From Deltaproteobacteria bacterium (GTDB taxonomy: Bacteria; Desulfobacterota; GWC2-55-46), in assembly GCA_016219075.1 (NCBI GenBank), contig JACRCJ010000054.1:1-40633 (forward strand): a stretch of 40,633 bases of DNA, in the 5' to 3' direction. Below, in pieces: positions 1 through 8,020 of the stretch (the first letter of the stretch is position 1; each line of letters starts with the position of its first letter). The notes under the pieces were generated by a model. The model was given only the letters and a program-made list of their open reading frames with translations. It was not told the origin of the DNA and made no database searches. Made by a program: the position numbers and the translations under genes.

Positions 1-1047
1 CGTGGCCGAATCAATCGCCGTTATCTTCGCCCATGTGTCATCGGTCGAGTTATAGAGTGTCTTATTGAGATGGTCGGTCGCGTTGAAATTAGCCGTTGAA
101 TCCACTAATTTATTGGCAGTCGTAGAAGTCGCAGACCCTTGAGTTATATTTAAACCGTCCCCAGCAGAATCACTACCGCCATAAGTTGAAGAAGCCACAT
201 ATATGGTATAACCAATAGTAACGGTAGAACTTATGTTAATGTATGCACTGGGGTCAGATTTAAATATGACAACTGAACTTGTCCTAAATACATTGGCGAT
301 GGAGGTTGACTTCGTGATAATAAACCCGTCGTCCCCTGAAGTGACGCAGGTAGTCCAATCGACATCGGCTCCAAAGTATTCAAATATCCTTTTCGTGAAA
401 GTAAGATTTTTAAAAACTATTTTCTGATAAATAGAGATTTCACCGGATATGGTTGTCGTGCCGGTGGTAGAGCCTTGCAAGGTCAAAGTCTTGGCGGCTC
501 CTGCGGTCTTGCCGATAAGAGTAAGCGTGTTTGAGAATGTGCCCGGAGATACTCTAATGGTGACATTGGCTTGATAACCTGAGTCAGCCGTCGAGAAGGC
601 TTCAGGGATGTTGTCGATGGCGGAAGCGACCTTGTAACTCTGAGCCGTCAGGAAGATGTCGGCGCTGAGGCTCAGTGTCGTCGGACTGTCAACGGCCGTG
701 ACCTTCGCCCAGGTGTCAGTCGTTGCGTTGTAGACGGTCTTGTTCACGAGGGCCGCCGTAAAAGCGGCGGTCGAGTCCACAAGCTTGTTCGCTGTCGTGG
801 CGGTAGTCGTTCCCGAGGCAAGAAGAAGCCCTGTGGCGCCCTGCGTGGCCTGACTTAAACCGCCGAGAGCGGTTGTAGCGACATAGACGGTATAATCAGC
901 GGCGCCCGGAGCCATTTGAACGCCGAGATTGCTCCCTCCGTTGCCTATATAGACCTTGCCCACATCCTCAGCCAATCCAGGCTCGCCGTTAGAGAGTACC
1001 GGCAGGTTGGCGAAGTTGCCTCTGCGTATCTGAACTTTATTTGCCAT
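1..1047 (-). CDS. Phage tail fibre/tail spike protein, 5'-complete, cut by the left window edge
   Basis: This reading frame is open from ATG at 1047 to base 1, giving 349 residues with no stop, so the C-terminus is missing. Residues 4-37 (VQIRRG at 5-10, GEPGLAED at 21-28, KVYIGNG at 31-37) resemble the small N-terminal beta domain found on phage fibres and tropism-determinant proteins. Residues 161-215 (NVTIRVSPGTF, then KTLTLQGS and IVFKNLTF) look like rungs of a right-handed beta-helix, as in tail spikes. Residues 52-121 and 280-349 are two copies of one module, sharing ANKLVDSTA and DTWAK with conservative changes between. The ATG overlaps the stop of the upstream gene by one base (TAATG), which implies translational coupling. 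The stretch coding residues 250-289 is far more AT-rich than its flanks. Virion receptor binding is inferred from position and fold-type motifs; no catalytic residues can be assigned. Confidence 0.75.
   Translation of the reverse strand, partial: MANKVQIRRGNFANLPVLSNGEPGLAEDVGKVYIGNGGSNLGVQMAPGAADYTVYVATTALGGLSQATQGATGLLLASGTTTATTANKLVDSTAAFTAALVNKTVYNATTDTWAKVTAVDSPTTLSLSADIFLTAQSYKVASAIDNIPEAFSTADSGYQANVTIRVSPGTFSNTLTLIGKTAGAAKTLTLQGSTTGTTTISGEISIYQKIVFKNLTFTKRIFEYFGADVDWTTCVTSGDDGFIITKSTSIANVFRTSSVVIFKSDPSAYINISSTVTIGYTIYVASSTYGGSDSAGDGLNITQGSATSTTANKLVDSTANFNATDHLNKTLYNSTDDTWAKITAIDSAT
685..894 (-). repeat. Intragenic duplicated module of the tail spike (second copy at 1-210)
   Basis: The segment encodes residues 52-121 of the spike. 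It matches residues 280-349, encoded at 1-210: both begin YT(V/I)YVA and continue through ANKLVDSTA, NKT(V/L)YN and DTWAK(V/I)TA(V/I)DS. The two DNA copies have diverged more than the protein, which suggests an old duplication or a domain re-acquired from a related phage. Confidence 0.75.
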
Positions 1048-1259
1048 TAGACAAAGGTTCCCCCATCTATGTTAGCCGTATAGGTATAGACTTCGTTAAA
1101 AGCCCCTCCGTCGATGTCACCGTAGTTGTCGAAGATGAGGGCTGTCCCACCGGCATTCACCCTGGTGACTTTCCCGGCGCTTCCAGTATAATCTGCGGGG
1201 GTGTCCGTAAGGACCAGAAAAGTAGAGGCCCCGGCTCCACCTATAGTTTTTGCAAGCAT
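1047..1259 (-). CDS. Small phage tail-associated structural protein
   Basis: This 70-residue protein has a GAGGAG ribosome binding site seven bases before its ATG. Residues 15-41 (LVLTDTP, then YTGSAGK, VNAGGTAL and IFD) match a short motif that recurs in phage fibre and stalk proteins. It has no signal peptide or membrane segment. Its stop overlaps the start codon of the spike gene, so the two are probably translated together. A fibre-connector or accessory spike role is an inference from this pairing. Confidence 0.6.
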   Translation of the reverse strand: MLAKTIGGAGASTFLVLTDTPADYTGSAGKVTRVNAGGTALIFDNYGDIDGGAFNEVYTYTANIDGGTFV

Positions 1260-1290
1260 CGCGTTCTCCTCGACCGAGCGTGTGGACCGT

Positions 1291-1764
1291 TCAAATATTT
1301 TCTTTCAATACCTTCTCTACATGCGCCGAATACATCCCGGTCAAGCCGCTCTTTTCTTCCTCACTCAGGCCAAAGAACCTGCGGAGCACCTTGTCTTTTC
1401 CGACGCCTGAGACCTGATGGCGGAGTGCCTTCCTGACGCTCTCTTCGCTTTTAAAAAATATCTCCGATCTCTTTTCCGCCGTGTTTACCTCTACGGCGAG
1501 ATCGTCCAACATCTGCCCTGTCGACCTTAAATCGGCCTTGTCCAAGGGCCTGCCTTTCTTCTCTCTTGCCTTTTTATAGGCGCTTGAATACGGCTCAAAC
1601 GCCGTGCCTTCGAAGTCGACTCCGCCATCGGTCCTCTTCAGTATCATCTCTGTAGCGGCTCTCGACACGCTTGACAGGGCGTCTTCGTTAATAAGAGCGG
1701 CTCTGACGGCCTCAAGCCTGTCTTTGAACCCGGCGACCCCGCCAGGCCCGGCCTCAAAGCTCAT
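1291..1764 (-). CDS. Phage virion morphogenesis / tail completion-like protein
   Basis: The 157-residue protein resembles the phage virion morphogenesis family (Mu gpG / P2 gpS-like). It has a helical N-terminus, then a central stretch running GTAFEPYSSAYKKAREKKG, LRSTGQMLDDL, and a C-terminal RHQ...RRFFGLSEEEK. The R-x-F-x-GLSxE ending and the L-x-x-TG-x-(M/L) motif are the family-like parts. Proteins of this group complete the neck or tail before head-tail joining. The start codon overlaps the stop of the preceding gene (ATGA), which suggests coupling. The next genes downstream are spike genes rather than tail sheath or tube. Assignment is by motif pattern only. Confidence 0.6.
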   Translation of the reverse strand: MSFEAGPGGVAGFKDRLEAVRAALINEDALSSVSRAATEMILKRTDGGVDFEGTAFEPYSSAYKKAREKKGRPLDKADLRSTGQMLDDLAVEVNTAEKRSEIFFKSEESVRKALRHQVSGVGKDKVLRRFFGLSEEEKSGLTGMYSAHVEKVLKENI

Positions 1765-1919
1765 ACGCCCCTACCTTTATCCGCCCTCTGTGCGGCGTCT
1801 TTGACCTTTTTCTCTATCTCCCTGACCTCTTTGGCGCCTGGCAGCCTTCCCGTCCTTTTCAGGCGGTCCCTGTAGACCCTCTCTATGACCTTCTCTACGG
1901 CCTTATTCTCGCCCTTCAT
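1761..1919 (-). CDS. Small charged phage protein of unknown function
   Basis: This 52-residue, lysine- and arginine-rich, predicted helical protein starts MKGENKAVEK. I chose the ATG at 1919, which has AAAGGG eight bases upstream. An ATG at 1952 in the same frame would add 11 residues but has no ribosome binding site at a useful distance. It overlaps the previous small gene by 17 bases and the next gene by four. The periodic charges suggest a coiled coil. No family is recognised; its place among connector genes suggests a virion or assembly role. Confidence 0.45.
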   Translation of the reverse strand: MKGENKAVEKVIERVYRDRLKRTGRLPGAKEVREIEKKVKDAAQRADKGRGV

Positions 1920-2079
1920 CTTTTTTGCCCTTTGTATTTTTCTTCCGTTCATGCGCTAAGCTCAGCGGCTTCCAGCCTTTTTTTCGGTACTCTTCGGCCA
2001 TGGCTTCGCTCCCGGCACGGACGCTTATCGTGGTCTTGCCGTCTTGCATCATCAACCCTGTGTCAAACCATCTCTCCAT
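1903..2079 (-). CDS. 58-residue phage protein, unknown function
   Basis: The frame reads from ATG at 2079 (MERWFDTGLMMQDG) to TAA at 1903. It has an excellent ribosome binding site, AGGTGGA, six bases before the start and only four bases after the stop of the preceding gene. The N-terminal half looks like a small beta structure (TTISVRAG, then EYRKKGWKPL) and the C-terminus is basic. It is short enough to be missed by length cut-offs. Function is unknown; the tight packing with neighbours argues that it is real. Confidence 0.55.
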   Translation of the reverse strand: MERWFDTGLMMQDGKTTISVRAGSEAMAEEYRKKGWKPLSLAHERKKNTKGKKDEGRE

Positions 2080-2082
2080 TGA

Positions 2083-2556
2083 TCATCCACCTCTTGTCTT
2101 CCTGTACGATTCAAGGGCATCTGTCGATATCGCGTTCTGCGGCTTGAGTTCGACATTATCATCGGCTTTCAGTCCCAGGTAAGCCCTTACCTCAGCACCG
2201 AAAAACTCGACCGGGATCGGTTCCGGGATCTTCAAAAACGGGGTGTCTGGAAAGTCTATCCCCTCTTTTTTCAGTCCCCTGTGCGCCCTTAAAGCCCCTT
2301 CCATCCTTCTGAGAAACGCCGAGTCGACCGGTTTAAGAGGAACCCACCCGTCCCTCCAGTAGCGAACCGCCGCTTCCTTGAGTTCGCTGACCTTAACGGT
2401 CTGGATCAGTCTGACCCCTCCCTCGTAGTGCGTGAACTGAGAGTTCCACATCCAGAAGTCCTTCAGATATTCGCCCTGCCACGCGACCCCGGCGTATCTG
2501 TTGCAGGCCAACGGTATGTATCCCCTGTCTAAAAACGATCTCGCCGTCAATCTCAT
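2083..2556 (-). CDS. Phage structural-module protein, unknown (possible head-tail connector)
   Basis: This 157-residue protein lies directly downstream of the capsid gene, where head-tail connectors or adaptors often sit. AAAAGGA lies about eight bases before the ATG, and an in-frame TGA upstream excludes a longer start. Tryptophan and tyrosine are frequent in the first 75 residues (for example GVAWQGEY, DFWMW, YWRDGWVPL). The C-terminal half is charged and includes PIPVEFFGAEVRAYLGL. I do not recognise a family. The position supports a virion protein, but the connector role is a guess. Confidence 0.55.
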   Translation of the reverse strand: MRLTARSFLDRGYIPLACNRYAGVAWQGEYLKDFWMWNSQFTHYEGGVRLIQTVKVSELKEAAVRYWRDGWVPLKPVDSAFLRRMEGALRAHRGLKKEGIDFPDTPFLKIPEPIPVEFFGAEVRAYLGLKADDNVELKPQNAISTDALESYRKTRGG

Positions 2557-2613
2557 GTTCTTGATCCTTTTCGCGCTCTGCCGTCACTTGAAACCCCGAC
2601 CCCGGGTCCGTTC

Positions 2614-2659
2614 AGAACGTTTGCCGGAGGGGCGAAAGGCCCCTCCCGGCAACCGTTCT
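2614..2659 (-). terminator. Long intercistronic hairpin after the capsid gene
   Basis: On the minus strand AGAACG, TTGCCGG and GAGGGGC pair with GCCCCTC, CGGCAA and CGTTCT around a CTTTC loop, with two single-base bulges. It starts 10 bases after the capsid stop codon. There is no T-tract, so it is more likely a partial terminator or an mRNA-stabilising hairpin that favours capsid expression than a full terminator. Confidence 0.6.
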
Positions 2660-2668
2660 CTCTACATC

Positions 2669-3532
2669 TTACTCGTGCTTCGTCACTATCTTTACGCCGC
2701 CGTTTGCGGCTGTGTTTACGCAGCCCTGGCCGTATACGGCAGTAACGACGATCTCCGTGGACCTTAACGAGGCGTCCCTCTGGAACTCGGTCTTGGCGCC
2801 AGTCTTCAGGACATAGGCAAGGCCTGACTGGTTTCCAAGAGGCGTCATCACGCCCTGCCTGTCTGCGTTAACGTTTACTGATGCGCAGTTTGTCGACTGG
2901 ACGATATCGACCCCGTAAAGGGTGCCGAGCGATCCTACCTCCGAGGCGGGCGCGGAAGGCCCGCCCCAGACCGCTCCGGTGGACGCGGCTATGGCAGAAC
3001 GGAGGTTGCTGACCTGATACGGATGGAGCACCGATACGAACGGCCCTTTGGCATTTCCGAGCTCAAGGGTGTAGATGGCCGACAGGAAGTTGGCCTCCGA
3101 GAGGTTTACGCCGGTCGTGCCTACGGCGCTTGAGAAACTTGAGGCGCTTGCGAGGATGTCCGTGTCGATCTTGTTGGCAAGCGCTTTGCCGAGCTCGGCG
3201 GCGAAAGGTTCGAGCCCTCCGAGTCCGGATCCGTTTAAGAGCATGTCCGTTACCGTTATCATGATCCCTGCCTCATCCGCGCTGACAAGCGTTGATGTGG
3301 TGTTCACGGCGGTGTTGCTCATGTCTACTGCTTCGACAAGGTCGGAGGCGGCAAGTAGCGGCCACTTGGGGAACTCCACCGTAAGGGTCGAATCCCCGCT
3401 TATGTCGGCTACCCTCACAAGGGGCGGCATCATTGCCTCTGCGTACGCCGCGTCTATTATGAGCCTTGATACTATCTCCGCGGCTACCAGCTCTCCTGCC
3501 GAAGCCGCAGCGGTGGTTACTTCATTAGCCAT
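2669..3532 (-). CDS. Phage major capsid protein
   Basis: This 287-residue protein follows the scaffold gene, the usual place for the coat protein. It opens MANEVTTAAAS and has the compact alanine-, serine- and glycine-rich composition of HK97-fold coat proteins of this size class. There is an ALANKIDTDIL helix near residue 120, FVSVLHPYQVSNLR near 165, and a late basic stretch TEFQRDASLRST. These match the layout of coat proteins of the P22/N4-like type, where the IDTDIL region precedes the P-domain. The GGGAGG ribosome binding site is well placed. It should form the head shell around the scaffold. Identification rests on position plus these motifs. Confidence 0.75.
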   Translation of the reverse strand: MANEVTTAAASAGELVAAEIVSRLIIDAAYAEAMMPPLVRVADISGDSTLTVEFPKWPLLAASDLVEAVDMSNTAVNTTSTLVSADEAGIMITVTDMLLNGSGLGGLEPFAAELGKALANKIDTDILASASSFSSAVGTTGVNLSEANFLSAIYTLELGNAKGPFVSVLHPYQVSNLRSAIAASTGAVWGGPSAPASEVGSLGTLYGVDIVQSTNCASVNVNADRQGVMTPLGNQSGLAYVLKTGAKTEFQRDASLRSTEIVVTAVYGQGCVNTAANGGVKIVTKHE

Positions 3533-3585
3533 TGATTAAGACCTCCCTGTTTACGGGCGGACCTGTGATCGGAACGGGCCCCGCC

Positions 3586-4272
3586 CTACCTGTTAGATGA
3601 AACACCCGACTGAAACTTCCTTTTCCGGGCCTCCAGAAAGGGGTTTTTGACATCCTTGAACTTATAGGTCTGCCCCGTGGCGCCCTGGACGCTTATCCCC
3701 TCCTTAAGAAGCCTGTCCAGCTCCTCTCTCGGCATGCTGCGCCAGACAGCCGGGTCCGAAAGGTCGTACCTTAAAGACGCGTTGGCGGAAAACCTGGAGC
3801 CCGCCGAGCCGGAACCCGCGCCCCCCGACGCCCTCAGATGGTGCGGTCTCTCGGAAAGCCAGTTCCCGACGTACTCTTCCACAGACATCGGCAGTCCCGT
3901 ATGGTTTATCCTGGAGGCGCCGGTCTCGCCTACGACGCTCAGGTTACCGGAGTCATCGACCCTGACGCGGTCTTTAAGGAGCTCGACTACCTCCTCGGCG
4001 TCCACTACGCTGTGTCTGGATACTGCCCGAAGCAATGCAGCCGTCTTTCTTTCGTGCTTGAGAGTGTCGAGTTCGGCCTTGAGCTTCTCGACCTCTTCGG
4101 ACGGGTGCCTTCTCTGCGCCTTCGAGTATGCCTTTTTGTACGCCTCGTCTATAAGCTCCTGCACCTTCGCCTGCTGCTCAGGCAAGAACATGACCCTGGA
4201 GGATTCGGACTCAAACCCGTTTTTAGGGCCGTCGCCGTTTTCAACCGTTTTAAGTTCGTCAACCCGCTGCAT
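3586..4272 (-). CDS. Phage scaffolding protein
   Basis: The protein has 228 residues from the ATG at 4272, which has a consensus AGGAGGT six bases upstream; a longer frame starting at 4347 lacks such a site. Residues 30-90 form a highly charged predicted coiled coil (EQQAKVQELIDEAYKKAY, then EEVEKLKAELDTLKHERK). A Gly/Ser/Ala-rich linker follows, then a basic C-terminus (LEARKRKFQ), the usual coat-binding end of scaffolds. Scaffolds guide capsid assembly and leave the head before or during DNA packaging. Its place between portal and capsid genes fits. Sequence divergence of scaffolds is high, so this is a structural and positional call. Confidence 0.7.
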   Translation of the reverse strand: MQRVDELKTVENGDGPKNGFESESSRVMFLPEQQAKVQELIDEAYKKAYSKAQRRHPSEEVEKLKAELDTLKHERKTAALLRAVSRHSVVDAEEVVELLKDRVRVDDSGNLSVVGETGASRINHTGLPMSVEEYVGNWLSERPHHLRASGGAGSGSAGSRFSANASLRYDLSDPAVWRSMPREELDRLLKEGISVQGATGQTYKFKDVKNPFLEARKRKFQSGVSSNR

Positions 4273-4343
4273 CTGTGACCTCCTTTTTCTTCCCCCTAAT
4301 TTTACCTGGAGCCGCCCCGGGGTAAAGACGGCGCCAGTACGAT

Positions 4344-4637
4344 TCAAACGATGCTCTTCCTGTCGCCTGCGAGAACGCCGAGAAGCCTCTTTTTATCGAG
4401 CAGCCCTCTGACGACCGAGGCGCATATCTCTGATTTACGGCTGAACGGGAGGTTCTGCCATTCAGGCGTTCCGGCGACTTTCAGCACTGACCTTCTCGCC
4501 TCTTCCCAGACGGCCTCAGTTATAAGAAGCGCCGTCCTGAAGTCTATCCCGTGCTTTTCGCTTATGACCCCTGCCGTATCCATCGCCTTATGCTTCAAGT
4601 AGCTCTGTGACATGCCGCCGCCCTTTCCTGAATTCAC
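4344..4637 (-). CDS. Small phage protein between portal and scaffold, unknown
   Basis: The 97-residue frame begins with GTG at 4637, which overlaps the portal stop (GTGA) and has GGAGG six bases upstream. An internal ATG at 4613 would give an 89-residue form. It is predicted mostly helical, with DFRTALLITEAVWEEARR and SRKSEICASVVRGLLDKKRLL. No family is recognised. The place in the portal-scaffold interval suggests a packaging or head-assembly accessory. Confidence 0.55.
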   Translation of the reverse strand: MNSGKGGGMSQSYLKHKAMDTAGVISEKHGIDFRTALLITEAVWEEARRSVLKVAGTPEWQNLPFSRKSEICASVVRGLLDKKRLLGVLAGDRKSIV

Positions 4638-5989
4638 GCCGCGCCTCCGTCTATCTCCGTCGTTATCCTGCTCCTTAACGACTCGTCAATCTTGGGGAGC
4701 ACCGCTGAGGCTATCTTTTTCTGAAGCTCCTTTTTAAAAGTGACGGAATCGACCCTGGCAGACTGCGCGTTGATCGCGTTTTGAAGGTCCCTGTCGATAT
4801 CCTTCACCGAAAAATCGTCCGGGTAATCTATGACCCCGTCGAACGACCTGCCTTCCCACTTCGCCCACAACGACAGGATCTTATTCTCGGCCTGCTCGAG
4901 GTTGTCCGCCTTTTCGCTGAGGACGGAGTAAAGCTGCTGGTACTCAAGCTCAAGCGCCACTCCTGACCTCGCGTTCTGAAAGTCTTCGGCCGACTTGACC
5001 CCGCCCATCTTCGCGATCCTGTATATCTCTCCGATGTCCTGCCTTACCCACTCCCTTATCTCCGAGAGCGAGGAATGGGGGGCTTCGAGCCAGAACGGAT
5101 GGGCGTTCGGCTCGGCCGGGTCGAACTGAAGGATATTGTGCGGGCCGACCTCTTTGGTGTCCTTGCTCTCTCCCCTCGTGTAAGGCACGGCCAGCATCGG
5201 GAACGCGGTGTTCTCTATGATCTCCTTGGCGTCGCTGCAGAGGTAATATATGTTCTTGTTTATGTCGGCTATGTCCTGGATGTCCGAGATCCCGACCATC
5301 TTTATGCCGGACTGCTTGTTGTAAAGGTTTACCACCGGCACCTCTTCGAGACCGTGCCAGCCCGAGTCGATGATCTCGGCGTCTCCGCTCTCCGGGGAAA
5401 CGCGCCACAGCTCCCAGTCCTCCCTTCTCCAGATGCGGTAGATGTTCTCGGCCTCTTTTATCTTTACCATGTCGAGGACCGCTCGCCCGGAAGGAAGCCT
5501 CAGGTAGTTCCAGTCAAGGAGGTTCTCCGGGGTCACCAGCGCCACATACGGGCGTATTCCGAGAGTCTGCGCCTCGGCCTTCGTGGCTGCCAGCATATTG
5601 GGCTTGTCCACGACTATTGAGACCCTGCCGTAGATGCTCGCGAACCTTCCGGCCTCCCTCATGAAGTGCTTGAACGAATTACCGTCCTGGTCCGCGTCCT
5701 TCCGGAAGGCCTCGAAAAACGGGTCGCCCGCGAGCGAGCCGAACTCCCTTCTGGCGTCCTTCCTGTAGAGGTGCGACACGAAGATATCGACTATCGGGCC
5801 GCAGTAGTTGTAGTAATAGCTCGTCTCCTTCCGTCTCCTGTAGTTGACCGAGCTTTCAAAGGGGTGCTGGAGAAGGTAGTCGCCCTCCCTGTACATCTTT
5901 CCGCCGAAGTACGAGCGGATGTAAAAGAGCCACTCGTCTGCAAATGTCCTGTAATACGGGTGCGTGCTTTCAAGCTCTTCTCTTGTCAT
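4634..5989 (-). CDS. Phage portal protein
   Basis: At 451 residues it fits the SPP1 gp6/P22-type portal size range. It starts MTREELESTHPYY and has a helical wing with conserved aromatic residues. A beta-rich middle holds LVTPENLLDWNY and EVPVVNLYN, followed by DIADINKNIYYLCSDAKE, the usual aspartate-rich helix before the stem. The C-terminal clip and crown region contains ARSGVALELEYQQLYSVL. Portals form the dodecameric ring through which the terminase packages DNA. It lies 25 bases after the large terminase gene and has a GGAGAG ribosome binding site. Confidence 0.8.
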   Translation of the reverse strand: MTREELESTHPYYRTFADEWLFYIRSYFGGKMYREGDYLLQHPFESSVNYRRRKETSYYYNYCGPIVDIFVSHLYRKDARREFGSLAGDPFFEAFRKDADQDGNSFKHFMREAGRFASIYGRVSIVVDKPNMLAATKAEAQTLGIRPYVALVTPENLLDWNYLRLPSGRAVLDMVKIKEAENIYRIWRREDWELWRVSPESGDAEIIDSGWHGLEEVPVVNLYNKQSGIKMVGISDIQDIADINKNIYYLCSDAKEIIENTAFPMLAVPYTRGESKDTKEVGPHNILQFDPAEPNAHPFWLEAPHSSLSEIREWVRQDIGEIYRIAKMGGVKSAEDFQNARSGVALELEYQQLYSVLSEKADNLEQAENKILSLWAKWEGRSFDGVIDYPDDFSVKDIDRDLQNAINAQSARVDSVTFKKELQKKIASAVLPKIDESLRSRITTEIDGGAA

Positions 5990-6014
5990 CTGTGCTCTCC
6001 GTTTCTTAAGCCCT

Positions 6015-7286
6015 CTATTTGTAGAACCTCTTTACCCTGTCCGGTTTTTTAAGCCTCAAAGGGAACTCGCATTCTATGTAGTACCCAAGAGCGTCGGCGG
6101 CGTGAGTCCTGTCGGGACTCGACTTGTTTATCTGTGCGCCGTTCTCCATCCACTCGATCTTCTCGAAATCCTTCCTTAAAGAAACGCACCTCGGGTGGTG
6201 CCTGAGCCTGATCTCGTCGTTGGTATTGCAGAGCATCGCGTTAACCGCGTTCACCCGGTCCCTGACCGGCGGGTTTGCCTTTTTTATCCTCTGGTCCTTG
6301 AACCCGAGTTCCGAAAGGAGCGCGTAGTCGCTCTTTCCGGCCGTTGACCTGCTCATCCCGGCCGCGTCGCCGTAGACGATGACCCCGCCCCTGTGCCGGC
6401 CGTACCTCTCAAGCGCTGCTCTGCCCATCTCGACCGTATTGGTATTTCTCATGATCAGCTCGTCGATCACGAAAACGCTCTTGCCGTCGGTCTGCGCGAA
6501 CTCCCACACGCATGGGTCGACATTGAAATCGCAGCAGACGATAAGCGCCGAGCCAGGGTCGAGACCTATTTGACCGTCTTCGTGCCTGACAGGGTCATAG
6601 GCGTAGTAGACGCGGGCGCTTCCGCCTTCGAAACTGGCCTCGTACTCCTGCCTGAAGGTCCTGGTGTCAAGCACCCTTCTTGCGGCCTCCAATTCCTCTT
6701 CGAGGAGTATCTCGGAAGAGTGCCAAGAATATACCCCCCAGTCGGGATCGGCCCCGCTTTTAGCGTAGTCCACGAGGTCTTTGTAGTGGTTGAGCCCTTC
6801 CGGCACGCCTATGAACCAGCACCAGCCGCGCCTGTCGGAGAGCGCGGGCCTGATGTTTTCACCCCACGCGCCGGGCTTCATGTTCGCGTACTCGTCAAGG
6901 ACCCCCCCGTCCCACGGCGTGCCTTCTATCCTCTGAGGCTTGTCAAGCCCTATGACCCAGAGCTCGGAACCGAAGACCGTTTGCACGCAGAGGTCGGTCT
7001 CGTATACCTTCCTTATCCATTTGCCGGGGATAAACCCCTTCAGGTCGTTCCAGAATATCCGCTTAGCCTGATCCTTGGTCGGCGCGGCAGCGAAGTATCT
7101 CGGGTCCGTCCACGGCTTCTTTAACGGCATCGAAATGACAAGCTTTCTTTTGGCGAGCTCCGTTTTGCCGCTCCTTCTGCCGGCGGGGACTACCGCGAAC
7201 CTCTTATTCTCCGTCCACAGCCTCATCTGTTCCGCCTGGTATCGTAGCGAGATCCATTTCGGCGGCAATCTTCTCTGTGTCGTCAA
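6015..7286 (-). CDS. Phage terminase large subunit (DNA-packaging ATPase/nuclease)
   Basis: This 423-residue protein has an N-terminal ATPase and C-terminal nuclease. The Walker A motif is AGRRSGKT at 35-42, the Walker B motif GGVLDE at 127-132, and an adenine-contacting LRYQAEQ precedes Walker A. The RNase H-like nuclease shows acidic residues at D253 (CCDFNVDP), D307 (VYGDAAG) and D398 (HAADALGYY), so all expected metal ligands are present. It cuts concatemers and pumps DNA into the prohead through the portal. The start is uncertain: TTG at 7286 overlaps the small subunit gene by 83 bases and has a weak ribosome binding site, but a later start would lose the Q-motif region. Confidence 0.93.
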   Translation of the reverse strand: MTTQRRLPPKWISLRYQAEQMRLWTENKRFAVVPAGRRSGKTELAKRKLVISMPLKKPWTDPRYFAAAPTKDQAKRIFWNDLKGFIPGKWIRKVYETDLCVQTVFGSELWVIGLDKPQRIEGTPWDGGVLDEYANMKPGAWGENIRPALSDRRGWCWFIGVPEGLNHYKDLVDYAKSGADPDWGVYSWHSSEILLEEELEAARRVLDTRTFRQEYEASFEGGSARVYYAYDPVRHEDGQIGLDPGSALIVCCDFNVDPCVWEFAQTDGKSVFVIDELIMRNTNTVEMGRAALERYGRHRGGVIVYGDAAGMSRSTAGKSDYALLSELGFKDQRIKKANPPVRDRVNAVNAMLCNTNDEIRLRHHPRCVSLRKDFEKIEWMENGAQINKSSPDRTHAADALGYYIECEFPLRLKKPDRVKRFYK

Positions 7287-7662
7287 GGTTCACACTCGCG
7301 TCGTCTTCTATTCCCCATGCCAGTCTTTCACCCTTGATGACGCTTGAGAGGACTTCACCGGCCATCTTCGCTACCTTCAGTTCCTCGAGTCCCAGTTTCA
7401 CATCGTTGTTATGGAGGCCTTTCACAAGCCTCTTTTTAACGCCTTTCCACAGGACCCTGTGGTCATCGAAGAGGTCTTCAGGCTTTCGGGCCGTTGTACT
7501 TTGGCCGTCTCTCCCCTCAAAGGCGTCCTTTTTTCTCCAGCCTTCTTTTTTTACCCTTTTGCCGATCGTGTTTCTGTGCAGGCCGTACTTCTTTGCCAGT
7601 TCGATTATCGTTACTGATCCGGAGCCGAACTCCTCTTTGACAGCTTTCCAGTCAATCCCCAC
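7204..7662 (-). CDS. Phage terminase small subunit-like DNA-binding protein
   Basis: The 152-residue protein has an N-terminal helix-turn-helix at about 17-42 (TIIELAKKYGLHRNTIGKRV), as expected for the DNA-recognition domain of small terminase subunits. A helical oligomerisation core follows (KLGLEELKVAKMAGEVLSSVI) and the tail is acidic. The start is GTG at 7662 with GAGG seven bases upstream. It lies directly before the large subunit gene and overlaps it. The role in recognising the packaging site is inferred from domain and position. Confidence 0.78.
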   Translation of the reverse strand: MGIDWKAVKEEFGSGSVTIIELAKKYGLHRNTIGKRVKKEGWRKKDAFEGRDGQSTTARKPEDLFDDHRVLWKGVKKRLVKGLHNNDVKLGLEELKVAKMAGEVLSSVIKGERLAWGIEDDASVNLDDTEKIAAEMDLATIPGGTDEAVDGE

Positions 7663-7712
7663 TCTTAAACCTCGGTCTCGTACTCTCTTTGCGGTCCGCC
7701 GGTCAAAGGGTC

Positions 7713-7895
7713 CTATATCCTGTCGAGGCCCTCATGGTCGCTGCATGACTTCAGTGCATAGAGGCTGATGAATACCTTCCCGCATTCAAGGCACCTCTCA
7801 GGCTCCCTCAGAAGAACTCTTGAGCCGCCTTTGCCGTTGAACATGCCGAATCTTTCCTGCGTACCGAAACTCACCTGATCGGAATCCACTCTCAT
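7713..7895 (-). CDS. Small cysteine-containing phage protein
   Basis: This 60-residue protein has a strong GGAGG ribosome binding site before its ATG. Its C-terminal part holds CLECGKVF, then C-S-D-H about 12 residues on. This C-x2-C...C-x2-H arrangement could bind one zinc ion. It lies 50 bases upstream of the terminase genes and is co-directional. I do not recognise a family; a packaging or regulatory accessory is possible. Confidence 0.55.
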   Translation of the reverse strand: MRVDSDQVSFGTQERFGMFNGKGGSRVLLREPERCLECGKVFISLYALKSCSDHEGLDRI

Positions 7896-8020
7896 GTCAT
7901 AACCTCCGTTACGCTTCGTATACTCTATGGTGTTTTATTTCTACCCCTGTTTTCTCATCCGCCCGTATTGACAGTGGAATTTGCCGATAATTATTCTACC
8001 CCCGGCGCTTTGCCGAAACG

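Noticed and set aside
233..427. Plus-strand 64-residue open frame
   Set aside because: It lies antisense within the tail spike gene, in the AT-rich part, and has no ribosome binding site.
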